Assembly: GCA_038534195.1 (NCBI GenBank)
Contig: JBCAXE010000009.1
Location: 28,887 to 92,886, forward strand
Reading direction: 5' to 3'
Origin: JAJFFW01 sp038534195
Lineage (GTDB): Bacteria; Pseudomonadota; Alphaproteobacteria; Caulobacterales; Parvularculaceae
DNA: 64,000 nt
A program made the translations under genes and the position numbers. Position 1 is the first letter of the stretch, and every line of letters starts with the position of its first letter. Shown here one piece after another: positions 50,388 to 59,226 of the stretch. Below the pieces are notes generated by a model that had not been told where the DNA came from, searched no databases, and saw nothing but the letters and a program-made list of their open reading frames with translations.

Positions 50388-50450
50388 GACGTTGCGCCAG
50401 CATTTCCGTCAGCCAATTGCGGCGCCGCGCCGGCGCAATTCGGTGACGGA

Positions 50451-51845
50451 TTAGTTACTGATTTTCGGCGCCGCTTCCGGCTCCAAAACTTCCGTCGCCG
50501 GAATGGGCCTCGCCGCATCGCCATAGCTATCGGCGTCACCGAACAGACCACGACGGCGGTCACGTTCGCGCAGGAACCGGCGGCCGCGATATTGCTGCGC
50601 CGTTGACGGTGTTGCGACAAACCAGCGCTCACCGGTTTCGGTCCAGAGCGTTAGACCCTGACTTTCAAGCGCAGTCACAAGCCGCGACGGATCGCCGAAG
50701 ACGCGCATGCGCATTTCAGCGCCTCGTTTTGACAGCGCCGACACCTGCACCGACCCCACGAGAGGCGTTTCCACAAGCGCAGAGCGGATCTTCGCCCACT
50801 CCTGTATGGAGCCAAAAAACGCGGTGCTGTCGAGGATCGCTTCCGCGCCGTAATCAATCAGCGTGCGCGCCTTCCAGCCCTTGGAATATTTTGCGATTGA
50901 AAGCTCGATGGCGCGTTCGGCCAGCATCGGGAAGTTGCCTGACGCCTCGCTCAAGAAAGCCTGTCCCAGCACATCGCCCACATCGGCGGCGAAATTATTC
51001 GCAGGCGTGCGCGCGGCCGCTGGCGTTGTCTCCTGCTCAAGGAGTTCGCCCAACTCATCGTTCGGCGCGAGCGCGCCGGATTCGCGATAGCCATTGATGA
51101 GCCGGACACTCACCTGGTCCTTGCCTTCCTGTTGGCGCAGGCGCGCGTGTGCGACGATAACCTGACTGACCGAGTAATGCTCAGCCAGCGCCTTTAGGCG
51201 CGCTTCATTGAGCGCCAACGCTTGCCGCGCTGTGATCCGTGCTGAATCTTCAAGATCGCCAAGCGGCGCCGTCATTGGCGTGAGTTCGTGCGTGTAAGGA
51301 CGAGCTTTCCACGCCGCCATCCACGGGTTGTTCGGCTCCCACAAATAGACGGCGCTGTCCGTTTGCAGAACGGGCAATACAAGCGCAGTGCGCGTCTGCG
51401 CTTCGCTGTAAGGAATGCGCGAGGCGCGCAAGAGGCGGCGCACTTCCTCGGGCTTAAACCGGTATGTAATCAGCGCGCGGTAGGTTTTGGACGAGCTCTT
51501 TTCGCCGTAGACCACAAAGCCGCTTTCAAGCGCCAGCAAAGTTTCCGTTGTGATCGCGATCGGCGCTTTACCGTCCGGCGACGGACCGGCGTCAGCCTCC
51601 ACGCCAGATCGCAACTTCGGGAGATAGACCCAGTCGTCCTCGACGGTCAGACGACGCAGCAAGATATCCATGGCGCGGCGGCGCCCCTGGCTCTGCGCGA
51701 TATTTTTCGCCTCCCGCGCCGTGTCGGCCTGCGCCTGAACAGGCACGCGCGGCACAACGAAGACATCTTCGTTTTGGGCGAACGCGGACCCGGCGCCTCC
51801 CGACACGACCAGCGCGAATACCAATAAACCCTTGATTATATTCAT
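50451..51845 (-). CDS. DUF2066 domain exported protein
   Basis: The 464-residue protein has a signal peptide (residues 1-23, cleavage at AFAQ). The mature part starts VFVVPRVPVQAQADTAREAKNIAQSQGRRRAMD, a family trait within residues 28-60. Length is similar to family members in other alphaproteobacteria, where the gene also sits by hda and is divergent from purM. The role is not established. Co-directional with hdaA after 63 bases; the 181-base gap to purM should hold promoters both ways, but no clear box stood out. Confidence 0.85.
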   Translation of the reverse strand: MNIIKGLLVFALVVSGGAGSAFAQNEDVFVVPRVPVQAQADTAREAKNIAQSQGRRRAMDILLRRLTVEDDWVYLPKLRSGVEADAGPSPDGKAPIAITTETLLALESGFVVYGEKSSSKTYRALITYRFKPEEVRRLLRASRIPYSEAQTRTALVLPVLQTDSAVYLWEPNNPWMAAWKARPYTHELTPMTAPLGDLEDSARITARQALALNEARLKALAEHYSVSQVIVAHARLRQQEGKDQVSVRLINGYRESGALAPNDELGELLEQETTPAAARTPANNFAADVGDVLGQAFLSEASGNFPMLAERAIELSIAKYSKGWKARTLIDYGAEAILDSTAFFGSIQEWAKIRSALVETPLVGSVQVSALSKRGAEMRMRVFGDPSRLVTALESQGLTLWTETGERWFVATPSTAQQYRGRRFLRERDRRRGLFGDADSYGDAARPIPATEVLEPEAAPKISN

Positions 51846-52026
51846 CGTTCTTCCTGACTACTCCGCTACGCCTGATGATCGACTCTTCAAGGTCGACCGG
51901 GCGTTCCACCCCTTGCGCGCCTTTATACCTTGCGCCGACACGCAGGTGCACCCCCGAAGTTTCGCCAAACATGACACGCTCGTAAGGTGCTTGCATCCGG
52001 CCTTCGGGCGCGTTTACACGGACTCT

Positions 52027-53031
52027 ATGAACAATGCGTACAAAAAGGCGGGCGTTGATATCGATGCGGGCGATCGGCTCGTGTCAGCGATCAAGCCGCT
52101 CGCGAAAGCCACGGCGCGGCCCGGCGCCGATGCGGCGCTTGGGGGGTTCGGCGGCGTTTTCGATTTAAAGGCCGCAGGCTTTGAAGATCCTCTTCTTGTC
52201 TCCGGCGCCGACGGCGTCGGCACAAAACTGAAGCTCGCCTTCGAGACCGGCCGACACGATACGGTGGGGATCGATCTTGTCGCCATGTGCGCCAACGACG
52301 TTTTAGCGCAAGGGGCGGAGCCGCTTTTTTTTCTTGATTACTTCGCCACGGGAAAACTTGAAGAAGGCGTCGCAGCCGACGTCGTCGCCGGGATCGCCGA
52401 AGGCTGCCGCCAAGCCGGCTGCGCGTTGATTGGCGGAGAGACCGCCGAAATGCCGGGTATGTATGCGGCGGGCGAATATGATCTCGCGGGCTTTTGCGTC
52501 GGCGCTGTTGAAAGACCGCATCTGATACCGCGCCAGACACGCATCGGCGACATCATGATCGGCCTGCCTTCCTCCGGCGCGCATTCCAATGGTTATTCGC
52601 TCATCCGAAAGATCGTCGCGGACGCCGGCCTCGCATGGGCGGCGCCGGCGCCATTTGACGAAACGGTCAGTCTCGGGGAAGCGCTTCTGACCCCGACAAA
52701 GATTTATGTGAAGCCCGTTTTGCCGCTTCTGAAAAACGAGAGCGTGCGCGCCTTTGCGCATATTACGGGCGGCGGGCTTACCGACAACGCGCCCCGCATT
52801 CTCGCTGACGGGCAACGTCCGCGATTCGACGACGCAGCGCTAGTGCCGCCAGCGCTCTTCGAGTGGCTGCAATCCGCGGGCGGACTTTCCGCCGAAGACA
52901 TGCGGCGCACGTTCAATTGCGGCGTCGGCGGCCTTCTTGTGGTCGCCGCCGATCAGGCCGACGCGACCATCGACGCCCTTAGATCAGCGGGCGAAGCGGC
53001 GCGCGTCATTGGCGATATAGCGGCGGCGTAA
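52027..53031 (+). CDS. purM: Phosphoribosylformylglycinamidine cyclo-ligase
   Basis: The 334-residue AIR synthetase catalyses the fifth step of purine synthesis. The N-terminus is YKKAGVDIDAGD, followed by the ATP/FGAM loop SGADGVGTKLKLA near 58 and IGGETAEMPGMYAAGEYDLAG near 137. The C-terminal lobe has FAHITGGGLTDNAPR near 240. ATG 52027 gives the family start; the frame from 51832 overlaps the DUF2066 gene and is not used. purN follows after 5 bases. Confidence 0.96.
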   Translation: MNNAYKKAGVDIDAGDRLVSAIKPLAKATARPGADAALGGFGGVFDLKAAGFEDPLLVSGADGVGTKLKLAFETGRHDTVGIDLVAMCANDVLAQGAEPLFFLDYFATGKLEEGVAADVVAGIAEGCRQAGCALIGGETAEMPGMYAAGEYDLAGFCVGAVERPHLIPRQTRIGDIMIGLPSSGAHSNGYSLIRKIVADAGLAWAAPAPFDETVSLGEALLTPTKIYVKPVLPLLKNESVRAFAHITGGGLTDNAPRILADGQRPRFDDAALVPPALFEWLQSAGGLSAEDMRRTFNCGVGGLLVVAADQADATIDALRSAGEAARVIGDIAAA

Positions 53032-53036
53032 GCGCG

Positions 53037-53720
53037 ATGGCCAAAACAAAAATCGCCGTCCTGATTTCCGGACGCGGGACGAACCTACAATCCCTTCTCG
53101 ACGCCTGCAGCGACGACGCCTTTCCGGCGGATATTGCCTTGGTTATTTCGAACAGGCCCGGCGCGGCAGGCCTTGCGCGCGCGCAAAAAGCTGGCGTCGC
53201 AACACTGGTCGTGGACCACAAGGCGTTCGGGACGAAAGAACAGAAATATGACGACGGACGCGCCGAATTTGAAAATGCGTTGAGCGACGCGCTCACTGGA
53301 GCGAATGTCGATTATGTTTGCCTCGCTGGCTTTATGCGTATTCTGACCGCCGATTTCGTGAATAAATGGCGCGGGCGGATCATGAATATCCACCCTTCCC
53401 TATTGCCCGCCTTCAAGGGCCTGAACGTGCACGAACGCATGATCGCCGCCGGCGTCAAAATTGGCGGCTGCACCGTGCATTTTGTGACGAGTGAGATGGA
53501 CGCCGGTCCCATTATTGGCCAGGCGGCGGTCCCAGTCTTACCGGGCGATGACGCAGACACGCTCGCTGCACGCATTCTCGAACAGGAACACAAACTTTAT
53601 CCGGAATGCGTCAAACTTATTGCGACGGGCAAAGCGCGCCTCACCACCGGGAACATCGTCAAACTTGACGACGATGTTTGCCCAGAAACGGTTTTAATGA
53701 ATCCGAAGCGTTCAGGCTGA
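53037..53720 (+). CDS. purN: Phosphoribosylglycinamide formyltransferase
   Basis: The 227-residue GAR transformylase uses 10-formyl-THF in purine synthesis. It opens IAVLISGRGTNLQSLLDA. The active-site set is Asn in MNIHPSLLPAFKG near 120, His in GCTVHFVTSEMDAGPII near 146, and Asp in that segment. It is a little longer than E. coli PurN (212). Five bases after purM, so one operon. Its stop is 7 bases from the convergent DUF1499 gene. Confidence 0.95.
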   Translation: MAKTKIAVLISGRGTNLQSLLDACSDDAFPADIALVISNRPGAAGLARAQKAGVATLVVDHKAFGTKEQKYDDGRAEFENALSDALTGANVDYVCLAGFMRILTADFVNKWRGRIMNIHPSLLPAFKGLNVHERMIAAGVKIGGCTVHFVTSEMDAGPIIGQAAVPVLPGDDADTLAARILEQEHKLYPECVKLIATGKARLTTGNIVKLDDDVCPETVLMNPKRSG

Positions 53721-53727
53721 TCGCCGT

Positions 53728-54522
53728 TTATGCGGCTTTTACTTTTTCAAAAAAGGTCCGGACACGCACCGCATTGGCGCCAAGGTCGGAACCGCCGACG
53801 CGCGATTTTGACCGCACGTCAATGCGCGTCTCGCCATTGTCAGCCGCCGTTAGCCTCACGATAAAATCGTCCTTGAAGCCGAACCAGCGGCTTGTCTCCA
53901 CCGCTTCAATCCGCCATCCCCCGCCCGTTTCGTCGTCTGCGGGTCCTTCGGCGATAATCTCCATCCCCATGGCCTCAATGGCCGCGCGCGCCTTCTTCGT
54001 TGAGGTTTCCATATCGGCCTTCAGAAACAACGGCGTCAGATCCGGAAACGCTTCCATCTGCGATTGCGCCACGGTTTTACCCGTATCGCCCACAAGGTCG
54101 TCGCCCACATATCGCGCCGGATTTTTGCGGTCGAGATTAGCCGCCTCAATGATCTGCGGCGGATTTTCAAAATCTGTGGTGATGTCGTGAATAAAGGGAT
54201 TGGCCTCGGCGAGCGCGCGCATTTTCATCGGAATATAACCGCCGCCGCCAGCCACGAGCGCGCTCAGAAGCGAAAACAACGCAACGCGCGGCTGGCGCAT
54301 AAGCAACGCCGACACGCCCATTAACAAGGAGACGCCAGCGGCAGTGAAAGCGGGCGATAAAGCGACGCCTCCGGCGAACTCCTTCGGCGCCGCCGCCATG
54401 GCGAACAGCTTGAAAGCGGTCTGATAATCCCACAGGCCGAGACCAACGCCGGGACCCGCCGCCAACAGCACGCAACCGAGCCCAAGGGCGAGAAGAGCGA
54501 CCAGAATAAAAAGAATGCGCAT
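53728..54522 (-). CDS. DUF1499 domain membrane protein
   Basis: The 264-residue protein has an N-terminal membrane region of three hydrophobic segments (about 4-24, 40-60, 68-95) and a soluble DUF1499 domain (about 110-264) with PPQIIEAANLDRKNPARYVG near 120, then EAVETSRWFGFKDDFIVRL and GETRIDVRSKSRVGGSDLG near the end. The family is found in alphaproteobacteria and plants; no function is established. ATG 54522 is chosen over the frame start at 54606, which adds an Arg-rich leader. Divergent from the PHA-system gene. Confidence 0.85.
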   Translation of the reverse strand: MRILFILVALLALGLGCVLLAAGPGVGLGLWDYQTAFKLFAMAAAPKEFAGGVALSPAFTAAGVSLLMGVSALLMRQPRVALFSLLSALVAGGGGYIPMKMRALAEANPFIHDITTDFENPPQIIEAANLDRKNPARYVGDDLVGDTGKTVAQSQMEAFPDLTPLFLKADMETSTKKARAAIEAMGMEIIAEGPADDETGGGWRIEAVETSRWFGFKDDFIVRLTAADNGETRIDVRSKSRVGGSDLGANAVRVRTFFEKVKAA

Positions 54523-54650
54523 CGTTCTGCTCCGTCTGATTTCTGGCGAGCCTATCATGGCGAGGCGGGAAAGGCGACGTCCGCCCCGGGTGCGTAGCGG
54601 TTGCATTCGCCAGCGCCCTTTCCCATTTTCAGTTTAAAGGAGACCCGCCT

Positions 54651-54968
54651 ATGGCCCGCCCCGTAACTGTCACCATACCGCACGATCTCGGCGTCGACGG
54701 CGCGCGCAAACGGATCGAGGCGGGCTTCGGCAAACTCAAATCCTCAATGACCGGCGGCATGATGTTCGCGTTTGAAGAAACGTGGACAAGCGACGAACGG
54801 CTGGAGTTCAAGGCGCGGGGCCTCGGCCAGAATATCACCGGTCATATCGACATCTTCCCTCAACATGTGCGCATTGAAGCGGTGCTTCCGAACGTGCTCG
54901 CCGTGATCGCAGAGACGATCACCGGCAAAATGGAAAAAGAGGGGCAGATATTGCTGGAGAAAAAGTGA
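54651..54968 (+). CDS. Polyhydroxyalkanoic acid system family protein
   Basis: The 105-residue soluble protein matches the small PHA-system (granule-region) family: VTIPHDLGVDGARKRIEAG near residue 6, MFAFEETWTSDERLEFKARG near 40 and IDIFPQHVRIEAVLP near 65. The family was named from genes near polyhydroxyalkanoate loci, but no phaC or phasin gene is seen here, so a link to storage granules is only inferred. ATG 54651 has an AAAGGAGA ribosome site. Confidence 0.8.
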   Translation: MARPVTVTIPHDLGVDGARKRIEAGFGKLKSSMTGGMMFAFEETWTSDERLEFKARGLGQNITGHIDIFPQHVRIEAVLPNVLAVIAETITGKMEKEGQILLEKK

Positions 54969-55012
54969 CGGTTTGTCCTTCTAACTGCGGCTGATCCGAC
55001 AAAACGCCCCCG

Positions 55013-56401
55013 TTATTCAGACTCTCCGCTAAACAATTCCAGTGTTCCCACCGTCATGGCGTGAACACCCGCCTTCAGCGCAGCGTCCGGTATCGGGGCG
55101 AAGTGGGGCGAGTGGTTCGCTGGCGGCGGCGCGCCCTTGCCTTCCCTGGCCGCTTTGAACGCCGCGGGATCGACGCCGCCCGTCCAGAAGATCAGTGTCG
55201 GGATTGATTCATCTTGGCGATGGAAGCGGCTGAAATCTTCACCACCCATGCTCGGCGGCCGCTCATAGACGCGCGCCTCGCCAAGCTCGGCGGCCACCGC
55301 TTTCATCACCCGCGCCGTCATCGCCGGTTCGTTATAGGTTGACGGCGTATAATCGCTTTCGAATTTAATCTCCGGCATTAATTCATCAGGCAGACCTGCG
55401 GACCGGGCCTGCGCCAGCGCGATCCGCTTAATGCCGTCAAGCAATTTCTCGCGCACGTCGTCCTTGTAGGATCGAACGGTGATCTGCAGCGTCGCTTCAT
55501 CCGGGATGATATTGTGCTTGTAGCCGGCGCGGAAAGACCCCACCGTCACGACGCCGGACTCAAGCGGATTAACTTCGCGGGAGACGAGCGTCTGTAATGC
55601 ATTGACGATTTGCGCGCCGATCACGATCGGGTCCTTACCCAGATGCGGCGCGGACCCGTGGGCCCCGACGCCTTTCACCGTAATATCGACGCTATCGACA
55701 TTCGCCAGCGCAAAGCCTGACGTGTAGGTGACATCGCCTGCGCTGTCCCAGCCGGACGTGTGCGTCGCCAGAATGTAGTCCGGCTTGGGGAATTTCTTGT
55801 AAAGGCCGTCCTCCAGCATGGCGAGCGCCCCAAGGCCGATTTCCTCTGCAGGCTGACCGACAAGAACAAGCGTGCCCGACCACTGGTCTTTCATATCCAC
55901 GAGGCGGCGCGCCGCCCCCACAAGGATCGCCATGTGGCTATCATGGGCGCAAGCGTGCATCACCGGCGCTTCCTTGCCGAAATAGTCGACGCCGATCGCC
56001 TTTGACGCGTAAGGCAGCCCCGTTTTTTCCTCCAGCGGCAAGGCGTCCATATCGGCCCGGAGCATAATCGTCGGTCCCTCACCGTTCTTCATGACGCCCA
56101 CGAGCCCATATCCGCCCACGCCCTCGAGAACGGCGCCCGCGTCTTTCAACGCCTTTTTACGCGTCCACGCCTCGCCGACGCGTTCAGTCACGTCAAAACC
56201 GAGTCCTTTCAACTCAGCGGCGAGGCGCGCCGCCGTTTTTTCTTCCTTGAAAGAAAGCTCGGGGTTTTCGTGAAAATGCTTGTACAGATCAAACACGTAT
56301 GGATAGTCGGCATTGATCTCCGTCTTCAGATCCGCAAGGGCCGGTTGCGCGGTCAACAGCGTTCCGAGCGCGGCGAACGATAACAGCAACTTCTTCGTCA
56401 T
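55013..56401 (-). CDS. Exported M20 family amidohydrolase (metallopeptidase)
   Basis: The 462-residue protein has a signal peptide (1-23, cleavage at ALAD). Metal ligands of the M20/ama-hip-type group are HACAHDSHM near 153 (His-x-Cys and His), PAEEIGLGA near 190 (Glu pair), and GGEDFSRF near 397. The lid domain has GVGAHGSAPHLGKDPI near 247. Such enzymes hydrolyse N-acyl or N-carbamoyl amino acids or aminoacyl conjugates. Its start overlaps the stop of the upstream amidohydrolase by 4 bases, so the pair is translated together and probably serves one exported degradation step sequence. Confidence 0.88.
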   Translation of the reverse strand: MTKKLLLSFAALGTLLTAQPALADLKTEINADYPYVFDLYKHFHENPELSFKEEKTAARLAAELKGLGFDVTERVGEAWTRKKALKDAGAVLEGVGGYGLVGVMKNGEGPTIMLRADMDALPLEEKTGLPYASKAIGVDYFGKEAPVMHACAHDSHMAILVGAARRLVDMKDQWSGTLVLVGQPAEEIGLGALAMLEDGLYKKFPKPDYILATHTSGWDSAGDVTYTSGFALANVDSVDITVKGVGAHGSAPHLGKDPIVIGAQIVNALQTLVSREVNPLESGVVTVGSFRAGYKHNIIPDEATLQITVRSYKDDVREKLLDGIKRIALAQARSAGLPDELMPEIKFESDYTPSTYNEPAMTARVMKAVAAELGEARVYERPPSMGGEDFSRFHRQDESIPTLIFWTGGVDPAAFKAAREGKGAPPPANHSPHFAPIPDAALKAGVHAMTVGTLELFSGESE

Positions 56402-58026
56402 TCTTTCGGCGCCTCCTCAGCGCTGTAGATAAAATCAACAATCGGCATCGGCCCCGGCGGAATGCCGGCTTCTTGTTTCGCCTGAACGACCATGTCGCGC
56501 ACATCCGCGGCTAACGCTTTGGCGTCATAGACGATACCGTCTTTGACGACAGTCTCAATCCCGCCAACTCGTACCGGTTTGCCGGCCTCGTCGAGCTTGA
56601 TGTGGCCCGTGGCGTAAAGAACCTTGAGATTCGCGAGGGGATTTTCTTCGATGATCAACAGATCCGCTTTTTTTCCCACTTGAATAGAGCCCACATCCTC
56701 TTCCACACCGAGAATTTTCGCCCCCATCAGCGTCGCCGACCGGATGACTTCCAGCGGATGGAACCCCGCCTCGCGCAAGAGTTCCAACTCCTGGATGTAG
56801 CCGAAGCCATAGGTCGAGTAGATATAACCGGCGTCTTCGCCGACCCCGATCTTGCCGCCCCGGTTTTTGTAGGCGTTGATGAAGGTCATCCAGCGCTCAT
56901 AATTGTCACGCCAGTTCATTTCCTGTTCGGTGCCCCAGTCGAACCAGTAAGAGCCATGGGCATTGCGGTCAGGCGCAAAAAATTTCCAGAGCGACGGCAA
57001 GGTATAGTCATCGTGCCACTCGGCGCGCCGCGCGCGCATCCAGTCGCGGCTCGCGGCGTAGATCGTAAAAGTGGGCACGATTGAAAAATCACGCTCCAGA
57101 AGCGTGTCCATCACATAGTTCCAACGGTCCGACCCAGGGCCGGCCGCTTGGCGCCAGAGCCGTCCCGCTTCTTCGAAACGGTGTTGTTCATTCTGGTAAT
57201 TATATGTAGCGGGATAATCCTGCAGGACCTGATCGTCGAAGAGCGCTTCCGGCAGGCCATACCAGTGCTCCATCGAATTCAGACCCTTCGCCGAGGTGTC
57301 GAGAACATCCGCATGCGCCACATCGAGCTGCGCATGGTGCATCGTTGTCCGCAGACCCAGCTTTTTCGCCTCGTCGAGCCCCGCCCAGAGAATTTCTTCC
57401 GGCGCGCCGAAGAACTTAACGCCGAGCGCGCCTTCGCGCTGGAGCAGTCGAATGCGTGCGCGCGCTTCCTCCGGCGTATCGACGGGCGGCGTATTCCAGC
57501 CGCGAAAGATCGGAAACGGGTAAATGCGCGGCGCGGTAATTTCATTGCGCGCGCTGGCGGCCGCGACTTCCGCAGTCCAGGCCGCGCCCTTCTCATTGCC
57601 GAGATCGCGCACGCTCGTGACGCCGTGCATCAGCCAAAGCTTGAAAATGTAATCGGGCGACACGCCCTGACCCGTCTCCGGCGTATGGATATGACCGTGC
57701 AGGCTCACGAATCCCGGCAGCACATATTTGCCTTCCGCATCGATCTCCTCAGCGCCGTCGGCGGGCGGGCGCCGGTCAGCGTCGATGGGCAGGCCCGGCG
57801 CGCCGACGGGCGTCAATTGCGTGATACGGTCATTTTCAATGACAATGTCCACAGGGCCCGACGGCGGCGCGCCGGCGCCGTCGACGATCGTCGCGCCACG
57901 GATAATCAATCGTTGATAAGGACCTTCTCCCTCATCGCGCAACACAACATCTGACGGCTGCGCACGCGCATGCGAAACACTCAATATCAATAAAATCAAC
58001 AAAGTAATCGAACGGACTTTCAGCAC
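56398..58026 (-). CDS. Exported metal-dependent amidohydrolase (imidazolonepropionase-like)
   Basis: The 542-residue protein has a signal peptide (1-22). The amidohydrolase TIM barrel shows the HxH motif in SLHGHIHTPETG near 112, a metal-bridging Lys in LGVKFFGAPEE near 200, His in TTMHHAQLD near 223 and NSMEHWYG near 245, and Asp in GVGEDAGYIYS near 400. PDRNAHGSYWFDWGTEQE near 355 is an uncommon insertion. The substrate is unknown; relatives include prolidases and N-acyl-peptide or imidazolonepropionate hydrolases. It overlaps the M20 gene by 4 bases and is divergent from the PEP-CTERM gene. Confidence 0.87.
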   Translation of the reverse strand: MLKVRSITLLILLILSVSHARAQPSDVVLRDEGEGPYQRLIIRGATIVDGAGAPPSGPVDIVIENDRITQLTPVGAPGLPIDADRRPPADGAEEIDAEGKYVLPGFVSLHGHIHTPETGQGVSPDYIFKLWLMHGVTSVRDLGNEKGAAWTAEVAAASARNEITAPRIYPFPIFRGWNTPPVDTPEEARARIRLLQREGALGVKFFGAPEEILWAGLDEAKKLGLRTTMHHAQLDVAHADVLDTSAKGLNSMEHWYGLPEALFDDQVLQDYPATYNYQNEQHRFEEAGRLWRQAAGPGSDRWNYVMDTLLERDFSIVPTFTIYAASRDWMRARRAEWHDDYTLPSLWKFFAPDRNAHGSYWFDWGTEQEMNWRDNYERWMTFINAYKNRGGKIGVGEDAGYIYSTYGFGYIQELELLREAGFHPLEVIRSATLMGAKILGVEEDVGSIQVGKKADLLIIEENPLANLKVLYATGHIKLDEAGKPVRVGGIETVVKDGIVYDAKALAADVRDMVVQAKQEAGIPPGPMPIVDFIYSAEEAPKE

Positions 58027-58079
58027 ACGCCCTTCCTTTCATCGTACGGCTCATCAACATTCAGAACCGCGAATTCTTA

Positions 58080-58107
58080 TTGCTAAATTCAACGGAATTG
58101 ATAGAAT
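58080..58107 (+). promoter_or_regulatory. Candidate sigma-70 promoter of the PEP-CTERM gene
   Basis: TTGCTA (58080-58085), 16 bases, TAGAAT (58102-58107). The predicted start is about 24 bases before the ATG at 58138. The -10 differs from TATAAT at one base and the -35 from TTGACA at two. Confidence 0.4.
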
Positions 58108-58137
58108 GCGATAGTTACATTTCTAAGGGGGAGCATA

Positions 58138-58854
58138 ATGCTATTGTCAAAGATCGCAAAAGGCGCTGCGGCGTCTGTTATCTGCTTGTTTTCGTTAGCG
58201 AGCGCGTCTGCGGCGCACGCCGCATTAATCGGTGTCGCCTCGAACCCGACAGGCGGCCTTCAATATGAGGGCTTCGGTGAGACAAGCGCCGGGAGCGGCA
58301 TCGGCTCGGGACGCCTCACACTGGGCGATTGCGCCTTTGACGGCGTCAATACGACCTGCACGATTTCCGGGACTTATGAGGAAAGCGCCGACAGCGGTAA
58401 CGCACCCGGCGCGACGGGCGAATTCATCTTTCAGCTCATCTATGGCGGCGACGGACCAGCGCCGACACTTGCTCAATCGGTGGCGCCCGGCGACGACCAA
58501 CTCGTCTTTTTCGACATTGGCGACGCCCTCTTCACAATCGAATTGTTCCCAAGCACGGGCGGCGTCATCACCGGCCAGTTTCCGGCTGATCCGTTTTCGG
58601 ACTCAATCGGCTTTTCGAGCTTCACCGGTCCCGACGCCATGTGCTCTGGCCTTGGCGCTGGTCAGGCGTGCAGCATCGGGCAAGTGGGCCTTGTGGCGGG
58701 CGCCGTCCTGAACGCGTCGATCAGCCCGTTTGTGTTTTCCATACCGGAAAACGTTTTCGATCCAACGCCAATTCCAGCGCCTGCCGGGCTGCTGCTAATG
58801 GCGACAGGGCTCGTGTTCTTACGGCGCAAGGCAAAGAACAAAAGACCGCATTAA
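58138..58854 (+). CDS. PEP-CTERM/VPLPA-type sorting domain protein
   Basis: The 238-residue protein has a signal peptide (1-28, cleavage after AHA) and a C-terminal sorting tail: the motif PIPAPAG near 213, a hydrophobic segment LLLMATGLVFL and a basic end RRKAKNKRPH. In other bacteria an exosortase cleaves such tails. No exosortase gene lies in the window. The mature part is low-complexity Gly/Ser/Asp-rich with four Cys and short beta-like strands; no enzyme motif was seen. Strong ribosome site AAGGGGGAG. It is the only such protein here. Confidence 0.82.
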   Translation: MLLSKIAKGAAASVICLFSLASASAAHAALIGVASNPTGGLQYEGFGETSAGSGIGSGRLTLGDCAFDGVNTTCTISGTYEESADSGNAPGATGEFIFQLIYGGDGPAPTLAQSVAPGDDQLVFFDIGDALFTIELFPSTGGVITGQFPADPFSDSIGFSSFTGPDAMCSGLGAGQACSIGQVGLVAGAVLNASISPFVFSIPENVFDPTPIPAPAGLLLMATGLVFLRRKAKNKRPH

Positions 58855-58887
58855 CGACGCCGGCAACGCGGCTTTAGATAAGATCGC

Positions 58888-59163
58888 TTACGGCGCCGTG
58901 ATCGCCGCCACGTCGAACGCTTGCAGTTTGTCGAAGACCGGCCCGGAGACGTTCGCCGGCGCCGGCTCGCGGCCGATCACCCAATTGTAAAGATCGTGGC
59001 AGTCGAGGACCATCAACGCCTCGAACTCGCGCAACTCGGCGTCAGAAAGGCTTGTAAGATGGGCCTCGGCGAAACCGCCGAATAGAATGTCCGCCTCCTT
59101 AAAGCCGCGATGCTGCGCGCGGTAAAGAAGCTGCTTCAGGTAGGGGTCTGAGAGTTGGGCCAT
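58888..59163 (-). CDS. sdhE: FAD assembly factor SdhE
   Basis: The 91-residue protein helps attach FAD to succinate dehydrogenase. The family motif YRAQHRGFKEADILFGGF lies at residues 14-31, the Arg-Gly-x2-Glu pattern that meets the flavoprotein. LSDAELREFEALMVLDCHDLYNWVIG then follows in the five-helix fold. It is divergent from recG (63 bases), the conserved alphaproteobacterial pair. No sdh genes are nearby. Confidence 0.92.
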   Translation of the reverse strand: MAQLSDPYLKQLLYRAQHRGFKEADILFGGFAEAHLTSLSDAELREFEALMVLDCHDLYNWVIGREPAPANVSGPVFDKLQAFDVAAITAP

Positions 59164-59226
59164 CCCGATATCTAACCATCGCCTGCGCTTTAGACAAATG
59201 CGGCGAAAGCGCCGATAAAACGGGCC

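Noticed and set aside
51832..52026. N-terminal extension of PurM
   Set aside because: The extra 65 residues have no family match and overlap the divergent DUF2066 start; ATG 52027 gives the normal PurM start.
57148..57954. 268-residue open frame on the plus strand
   Set aside because: Antisense to the amidohydrolase, which has a signal peptide and metal ligands; the product is Arg-rich and featureless.
58058..58071. CATTCAGAACCGCG repeated at 61392-61405
   Set aside because: Two copies in unrelated gaps, with flanks that differ at once; probably chance.
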